This document shows positions 55,711 to 64,000 of a stretch of DNA of 64,000 bases, piece after piece; position 1 is the stretch's first letter; each line of letters opens with the position of its first letter. A program made the translations under genes and the position numbers. Origin of the DNA: Paraescarpia echinospica (taxonomy: Eukaryota; Annelida; Polychaeta; Sabellida; Siboglinidae); assembly GCA_020002185.1 (NCBI GenBank), contig CM034544.1:32228937-32292936 (forward strand), given 5' to 3'. The notes beneath the pieces are model-generated. The model saw nothing but the letters and a program-made list of their open reading frames with translations, searched no databases and was not told the DNA's origin.

Positions 55711-56950
55711 GTTCGAAATTAAGGCCTTTGACTCCATTTTTCATAGTTTTGTCACATCCTTTGGACTAAATTTTACAGTGTTTGGAAGTTGTCTCGGTTG
55801 TAGGTCAGAGTTAGGCACACTTTTTGTTATTTATCTACAAATAAATATGGCTTAAATCCAAATTTGAGTGGTGACCAAACTGTTTTTTGTAACGTGACCA
55901 ACATCGGCAAGGTGAAGGCCACGTAGTTTGGTGGTGTCACCTAGCGAATAAACCAGGAAACACCTAAAGAGAAGTGGCAAATGTACTGTACACATGCAAC
56001 TGAGTCCAACACTAATACAGTTAGGACTGGACACTGCGCTATATAAAAACTTACCTTTACCTTTTACTAGCTTTGAGCAGAGTTTGAACAATCAGGACAT
56101 ACATTTGGAGCACTATTTATTATTATAGGGTAGTTTGGTAATACAAAATATTATTTAATAATTTGCATTTTATTATTATGTGCTTACATACATGTTTGTA
56201 CATTTTCAAGGCCTAATTTTAATTATTTATTTATGCATATATATATATATATATATGCAATACAAAGTTATATTATGTTAGTGTAACTTAACTATATTAT
56301 CATTATGTTAGTGGTCATACAGTTAATGTTAAAATTATTACTGTTTAATATCTTATGTAAAATTCAAATGATAGACATTCAAATATGTGAGGATGGAAAT
56401 GTGTCGATGTTGTTTGTAAATTAGTCAGGCCAGTTCCAATTCAGCAGGGTCACTTTAAAATTGATCTTGGCCAGTTCAAAAAAATCTGAGTCAGTTCTTT
56501 TTTTTCTAATTTTAGACACTGAGTTTCCACTGTATGTAGGTGCACCTAGTTTTTTTTATTTATTTTTTACTTCATTTCCTAACATTGCAAGTTATGCTCA
56601 TTTTAAAGATAATACAATTCTGCACAAGACGGTTGTAAATATACTAATCAACTTTTGAATTAAATGTCTGAAATTCGATACACTCTGTGTGGGTGTGTTT
56701 GCACAGAATGTTACATTTAACTACAAAGTCTTGTAAGTTGATATTTTCAAACCATTTGTTACACAAGGTTCTTGTGAGCTTGTGAACTTTGTGGATCTGT
56801 GAAGCAATAATATTCAAATGAAGCTACAGTTGTAATGCATACAATGTATTAATTTCATGGTTTTGTCGGGAAGAATATTCTGTATATTGATATACTAACT
56901 ATGTAGTGGTGTAAGTACTAAATGCATCTCCTTTGAGGTGCCGAGATGCA
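55711..56950. other. No gene recognised; SINE tail and (TA)n
   Basis: 56015-56075 is a SINE tail (ACACTGCGCTATATAAAAAC). (TA)n lies at 56238-56256. Scattered CAGTTC-AGGGTCACTTT phrases at 56425-56500 resemble the Tigger-like MITE. No ORF of interest. Confidence 0.45.
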
Positions 56951-59900
56951 CTTGGCTCTTTCTATGTGCATTCACATCATTGGAACACTCGCCTCTTTCT
57001 ATGTGCATTCACATCACTGGACCACTCGCCTTTTTATATTTGCATTCACATCACTGGACAACTCGCCTCTTTCTATGTGCATTCACATCACTGGACCACT
57101 CGCCTCTTTCTATGTGCATTCACATCATTGGACCACTCGCCTCTTTCTATGTGCATTCACAAGATTGGACCACTCGCCTCTTTCTATGTGCATTCACATG
57201 ATTGGACCACTCGCCTCTTTCTATGTGCATTCACAAGATTGGACCACTCGCCTCTTTCTATGTGCATTCACATGATTGGACCACTCGCCTCTTTCTATGT
57301 GCATTCACATCATTGGACCACTCACCTCTTTCTATGGGCATTCACATGATTGGACCACTCGCCTCTTTCTATGTGCATTCACAAGATTGGACCACTCGCC
57401 TCTTTCTATGTGCATTCACATGATTGGACCACTCGCCTCTTTCTATGTGCATTCACATGATTGGACCACTCGCCTCTTTCTATGTGCATTCACATCATTG
57501 GACAACTCGCCTCTTTCTATGTGCATTCACATCATTGGACCACTCGCCTCTTTCTATGTGCATTCACACCATTGGACCACTCATCTCTTTCTATGTGCAT
57601 TCACATCATTGGACGACTCGCATCTTTCTATGTGCATTCACATCATTGGACCACTCACCTCTTTCTATGTGCATTCACACCATTGGACCACTCGTCTGTT
57701 TCTATGTGCATTCACATCATTGGACGACTCACATCTTTCTGTGTGCATTCACATCATTGGACCACTCGCCTCTTTCTATGTGCATTCACATCATTGGACC
57801 ACTCATCTCGTTCTGTGTGCATTCACATCATTGGACCACTCACCTCTTTCTGTGTGCATCCATATCATTGGACCACTCGCCTCTTTCTATGTGCATTCAC
57901 ATCATTGGACCACTTGCCTCTTTCTATGTGCATTCACACCATTGGACCACTCATCTGTTTCTATGTGCATTCACATCATTGGACGACTCACATCTTTCTG
58001 TGTGCATTCACATCATTGGACCACTCGCCTCTTTCTATGTGCATTCACATCATTGGACCACTCATCTCGTTCTGTGTGCATTCACATCATTGGACCACTC
58101 ACCTCTTTCTATGTGCATTCACATCACTGGACCACTCACCTCTTTCTGTGTGCATCCACATCATTGGACCACTCGCCTCTTTCTATGTGCATTCACATCA
58201 TTGGACCACTCGCCTCTTTCTATGTGCATTCACATCATTGGACCACACGCCTCTTTCTATGTGCATTCACATCACTGGACCACTCGCCTCTTTCTATGTG
58301 CATTCACACCATTGGACCACTCATCTGTTTCTATGTGCATTCACATCATTGGACGACTCACATCTTTCTGTGTGTATTCACATCACTGGACCACTCACCT
58401 CTTTCTGTGTGCATTCACATCACTGGACCACTCACCTCTTTCTGTGTGCATTCACATCATTGGACCACTGGCCTCTTTCTGTGTGCATTCACATCACTTG
58501 ACCACTCACCTCTTTCTGTGTGCATTCACATCACTGGACCACTCACCTCTTTCTGTGTGCATTCACATCACTGGACCACTCGCCTTTTTATATTTGCATT
58601 CACATCACTTGACCACTCACCTCTTTCTGTGTGCATTCACATCACTCGACCACTCACCTCTTTCTATGTGCATTCACATCACTGGACCACTCGCCTCTTT
58701 CTATGTGCATTCACATCATTGGACCACTCGCCTCTTTCTATGTGCATTCACATCATTGGGCCACTCGTCTCTTTCTATGTGCATTCACATCATTGGACCA
58801 CTCACCTCTTTCTATGGGCATTCACATCATTGGACCACTCGCCTCTTTCCATGTGCATTCACATGATTGGACCACTCGCCTCTTTCTATGTGTATTCACA
58901 TAATTGGACCACTCACCTCTCTCTGTGTGCATTCACATCACTGGACCACTCATCTCTTTCTGTGTGCATTCACATAATTGGAACACTCACCTCTTCCTGT
59001 GTGCATTCACATCACTGGACCACTCATCTCTTTCTGTGTGCATTCACATAATTGGACCACTCACCTCTTCCTGTGTGCATTCACATCACTGGACCACTCA
59101 CCTCTTTCTGTGTGCATTGACATAATTGGACCACTCACCTCTTTCTGTGTGCATTCACATAATTGGACCACTCACTTCTTCCTGTGTGCATTCACATCAC
59201 TGGACCACTCATCTCTTTCTGTTTGTATTCACATAATTGTACCACTCACCTCTTTCTGTGTCCATTCACATCGCTGGACCTCTCATCTCTTTCTGTGTGC
59301 ATTCACATCACTGGACCACTGATCTCTTTCTGTGTGCATTCACATAATTGGACCACTCACCTCTTTCTGTGTGCATTCACATCACTGGACCACTTATCTC
59401 TTTCTGTGTGCATTCACATAATTGGACCACTCACCTCTTTCTGTGTCCATTCACATCACTGGACCACTCACCTCTTTCTGTGTGCATTCACATAATTGGA
59501 CCACTCACCTCTTTCTGTGTGCATTCACATAATTGGACCACTCACCTCTTTCTATGTGCATTCACATCATTGGACGACTCGCCTCTTTCTATGTGCATTC
59601 ACATCATTGGACCACACGCCTCTTTCTATGTGCATTCACATCACTGGACCACTCGCCTCTTTCTATGTGCATTCACACCATTGGACCACTCATCTGTTTC
59701 TATGTGCATTCACATCACTGGACGACTCACATCTTTCTGTGTGCATTCACATCACTGGACCACTCACCTCTTTCTGTATGCATTCACATCACTGGACCAC
59801 TCACCTCTTTCTGTGTGCATTCAAATCATTGGAGCACTGGCCTCTTTCTGTGTGCATTCACATCACTTGACCACTCACCTCTTTCTGTGTGCATTCACAT

Positions 59901-62900
59901 CACTCGACCACTCATCTCTTTCTGTGTGCATTCACATCACTGGACCACTCACCTCTTTCTATGGGCATTCACATCATTGGACTACTCGCCTCTTTCTATG
60001 TACATTCACACCATTGGACCACTCATCTCTTTCTATGTGCATTCACATCATTGGACGACTCGCATCTTTCTATGTGCATTCACATCATTGGACCACTCAC
60101 CTCTTTCTATGTGCATTCACACCATTGGACCACTCATCTGTTTCTATGTGCATTCACATCATTGGACGACTCACATCTTTCTGTGTGCATTCACATCATT
60201 GGACCACTCGCCTCTTTCTATGTGCATTCACATCATTGGACCACTCATCTCGTTCTGTGTGCATTCACATCATTGGACCACTCACCTCTTTCTGTGTGCA
60301 TCCACATCATTGGACCACTCGCCTCTTTCTATGTGCATTCACATCACTGGACCACTCGCCTCTTTCTATGTGCATTCACACCATTGGACCACTCATCTGT
60401 TTCTATGTGCATTCACATCATTGGACGACTCACATCTTTCTGTGTGCATTCACATCACTGGACCACTCACCTCTTTCTGTGTGCATTCACATCACTGGAC
60501 CACTCACCTCTTTCTATGTGCATTCACATCACTGGACCACTCATCTCGTTCTGTGAGCATTCACATCATTGGACCACTCACCTCTTTCTATGTGCATTCA
60601 CATCACTGGACCACTCACCTCTTTCTGTGTGCATCTACATCATTGGACCACTCGCTTCTTTCTGTGTTCATTCGCATGATTGGACCACTCCCCTCTTTCT
60701 ATGTGTATTCACATCATTGGACCACTCGCCTCTTTCTATGTGCATTCACATCACTGGACCACTCGCCTCTTTCTATGTGCATTCACACCATTGGACCACT
60801 CATCTCGTTCTGTGTGCATTCACATCACTGGACCACTCACCTCTTTCTGTGTGCATTCACATCATTGGACCACTCGCCTCTTTCTATGTGCATTCCCATC
60901 ATTGGACGACTCGCCTCTTTCTATGTGCATTCACATCATTGGACCACACGCCTCTTTCTATGTGCATTCACATCACTGGACCACTCGCCTCTTTCTATGT
61001 GCATTCACACCATTGGACCACTCATCTGTTTCTATGTGCATTCACATCACTGGACGACTCACATCTTTCTGTGTGCATTCACATCACTGGACCACTCACC
61101 TCTTTCTGTGTGCATTCACATCACTGGACCACTCACCTCTTTCTGTGTGCATTCAAATCATTGGAGCACTGGCCTCTTTCTGTGTGCATTCACATCACTT
61201 GACCACTCACCTCTTTCTGTGTGCATTCACATCACTCGACCACTCATCTCTTTCTGTGTGCATTCACATCACTGGACCACTCACCTCTTTCTATGGGCAT
61301 TCACATCATTGGACTACTCGCCTCTTTCTATGTGCATTCACACCATTGGACCACTCATCTCTTTCTATGTGCATTCACATCATTGGACGACTCGCATCTT
61401 TCTATGTGCATTCACATCATTGGACCACTCACCTCTTTCTATGTGCATTCACACCATTGGACCACTCATCTGTTTCTATGTGCATCCACATCATTGGACC
61501 ACTCATCTCTTTCTGTTTGTATTCACATAATTGTACCACTCGCCTCTTTCTGTGTCCATTCACATCGCTGGACCTCTCATCTCTTTCTGTGTGCATTCAC
61601 ATCACTGGACCACTGATCTCTTTCTGTGTGCATTCACATAATTGGACCACTCACCTCTTTCTGTGTGCATTCACATCACTGGACCACTTATCTCTTTCTG
61701 TGTGCATTCACATAATTGGACCACTCACCTCTTTCTGTGTCCATTCACATCACTGGACCACTCACCTCTTTCTGTGTGCATTCACATAATTGGACCACTC
61801 ACCTCTTTCTGTGTGCATTCACATAATTGGACCACTCACCTCTTTCTATGTGCATTCACATCATTGGACGACTCGCCTCTTTCTATGTGCATTCACATCA
61901 TTGGACCACACGCCTCTTTCTATGTGCATTCACATCACTGGACCACTCGCCTCTTTCTATGTGCATTCACACCATTGGACCACTCATCTGTTTCTATGTG
62001 CATTCACATCACTGGACGACTCACATCTTTCTGTGTGCATTCACATCACTGGACCACTCACCTCTTTCTGTATGCATTCACATCACTGGACCACTCACCT
62101 CTTTCTGTGTGCATTCAAATCATTGGAGCACTGGCCTCTTTCTGTGTGCATTCACATCACTTGACCACTCACCTCTTTCTGTGTGCATTCACATCACTCG
62201 ACCACTCATCTCTTTCTGTGTGCATTCACATCACTGGACCACTCACCTCTTTCTATGGGCATTCACATCATTGGACTACTCGCCTCTTTCTATGTGCATT
62301 CACACCATTGGACCACTCATCTCTTTCTATGTGCATTCACATCATTGGACGACTCGCATCTTTCTATGTGCATTCACATCATTGGACCACTCACCTCTTT
62401 CTATGTGCATTCACACCATTGGACCACTCGTCTGTTTCTATGTGCATTCACATCATTGGACGACTCACATCTTTCTGTGTGCATTCACATCATTGGACCA
62501 CTCGCCTCTTTCTATGTGCATTCACATCATTGGACCACTCATCTCGTTCTGTGTGCATTCACATCATTGGACCACTCACCTCTTTCTGTGTGCATCCATA
62601 TCATTGGACCACTCGCCTCTTTCTATGTGCATTCACATCATTGGACCACTTGCCTCTTTCTATGTGCATTCACACCATTGGACCACTCATCTGTTTCTAT
62701 GTGCATTCACATCATTGGACGACTCACATCTTTCTGTGTGCATTCACATCATTGGACCACTCACCTCTTTCTGTGTGCATTCACATCACTGGACCACTCA
62801 CCTCTTTCTATGTGCATTCACATCACTGGACCACTCATCTCGTTCTGTGAGCATTCTCATCATTGGACCACTCACCTCTTTCTATGTGCATTCACATCAC

Positions 62901-64000
62901 TGGACCACTCACCTCTTTCTGTGTGCATCTACATCATTGGACCACTCGCTTCTTTCTGTGTTCATTCGCATGATTGGACCACTCCCCTCTTTCTATGTGT
63001 ATTCACATCATTGGACCACTCGCCTCTTTCTATGTGCATTCACATCACTGGACCACTCGCCTCTTTCTATGAGCATTCACACCATTGGACCACTCATCTG
63101 TTTCTATGTGCATTCACATCATTGGACGACTCACATCTTTCTGTGTGCATTCACATCACTGGACCACTCACCTCTTTCTGTGTGCATTCACATCACTGGA
63201 CCACTCACCTCTTTCTATGTGCATTCACATCACTGGACCACTCATCTCGTTCTGTGAGCATTCACATCATTGGACCACTCACCTCTTTCTATGTGCATTC
63301 ACATCACTGGACCACTCACCTCTTTCTGTGTGCATCTACATCATTGGACCACTCGCTTCTTTCTGTGTTCATTCGCATGATTGGACCACTCCCCTCTTTC
63401 TATGTGTATTCACATCATTGGACCACTCGCCTCTTTCTATGTGCATTCACATCATTGGACCATTCGCCTCTTTCTATATGCATTCACATCATTGGACCAC
63501 ACGCCTCTTTCTATGTGCATTCACATCACTGGACCACTCGCCTCTTTTTACGTGCATTCACACCACTGGACCACTCATTTGTTTCTATGTGCATTCACAT
63601 CATTGGACGACTCACATCTTTCTGTGTGCATTCACATCACTGGACCACTCATCTCTTTCTGTGTGCACTCACATCACTGGACCACTCGCCTCTTTCTGTG
63701 TGCATTCACATCATTGGACCACTCGCCTCTTTCTGTGTGCATTCACATCACTGGACCACTCACCTCTTTCTGTGTGCATTCACATCACTGGACCACTCAC
63801 CTCTTTCTGTGTGCATTCACATCACTGGACCACTCACCTCTTTCTGTGTGCATTCACATCACTGGACCACTCACCTCTTTCTGTGTGCATTCACATCACT
63901 GGACCACTCACCTCTTTCTGTGTGTATTCACATAATTGGACCACTCACCTCTTTCTGTGTGCATTCACATCACTGGACCACTCATCTCTTTCTGTGTGCA
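56951..64000 (+). repeat. 37-bp satellite, about 190 copies, continuing past the window
   Basis: The unit starts CCTCTTTCTATGTGCATTCA and ends CATCATTGGACCACTCG. Variants include CATCACTGG, CATAATTGG, TCTGTGTGC and GGACGACTC. Since 37 is one more than 36, the three + frames cycle through the same 37-residue word and stay open for kilobases. Blocks repeat at exact multiples of 37 bp: 1332 (36 units), 2294 (62 units) and 4736 (128 units). Confidence 0.98.

Noticed and set aside
56933..63935. Very long ORFs (up to 665 codons) on the + strand
   Set aside because: They are read-through of the 37-bp satellite. All three frames encode the same 37-residue word, so nothing singles out one as a gene.

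Overview
The window looks like gene-poor, repeat-rich nuclear DNA from an invertebrate animal, most likely a marine lophotrochozoan such as a mollusc. The phylum is my inference, from the mix of LINE, hAT, MULE-like and tRNA-SINE relics and the very heavy minisatellite load. There is no bacterial architecture. The ORFs longer than about 200 codons are satellite read-through or transposon remnants.

One host gene can be reconstructed completely. It is an ortholog of TMX1 (thioredoxin-related transmembrane protein 1) on the + strand, with eight coding exons between 9668 and 55447. The exons total 819 bp, all splice phases agree, and they encode 272 residues. The protein has a signal peptide, a thioredoxin fold with a CPAC active site at residues 54-57, a cis-proline at 102, a transmembrane segment at about 179-204 and an acidic cytosolic tail. 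Coding sequence is only about 1.8% of the gene; the introns carry almost everything else in the window.

Layout. 1-9.6 kb, upstream of TMX1: a minus-strand LINE fragment, a decayed hAT transposon (2.7-5.4 kb) and a related MITE. Intron 1 (9.8-22.6 kb): a second copy of that MITE, a possible hexosaminidase-like exon, a pogo/Tigger-like element with another MITE nested in it, a 21-bp array that seems to have grown from a SINE A box, an 82-copy 41-bp array and a perfect 43-bp array. Intron 2 (22.8-30.1 kb): a SINE and two copies of a ~2-kb composite repeat carrying a reverse-transcriptase fragment. Intron 4 (30.8-35.4 kb): a 24-bp array and a LINE. Exons 5 and 7 both touch tandem duplications: exon 5 has a second in-frame donor, and exon 7 is preceded by a 51-bp array that repeats a 3' splice-site-like sequence. 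Intron 7 (37.8-55.3 kb): a third composite repeat, a transposon gene relic split by a 4.5-kb MULE-like insertion whose inverted ends are 15-bp tandem arrays, a 26-bp array, two LINE relics and a hAT-like MITE. 56.95 kb to the window end: a 37-bp satellite of about 190 copies with higher-order structure.

I saw no CRISPR array, rRNA gene or free-standing tRNA gene. No new enzymatic system is claimed. The most unusual points are the minisatellites placed on TMX1 splice sites and the array-ended MULE-like element.
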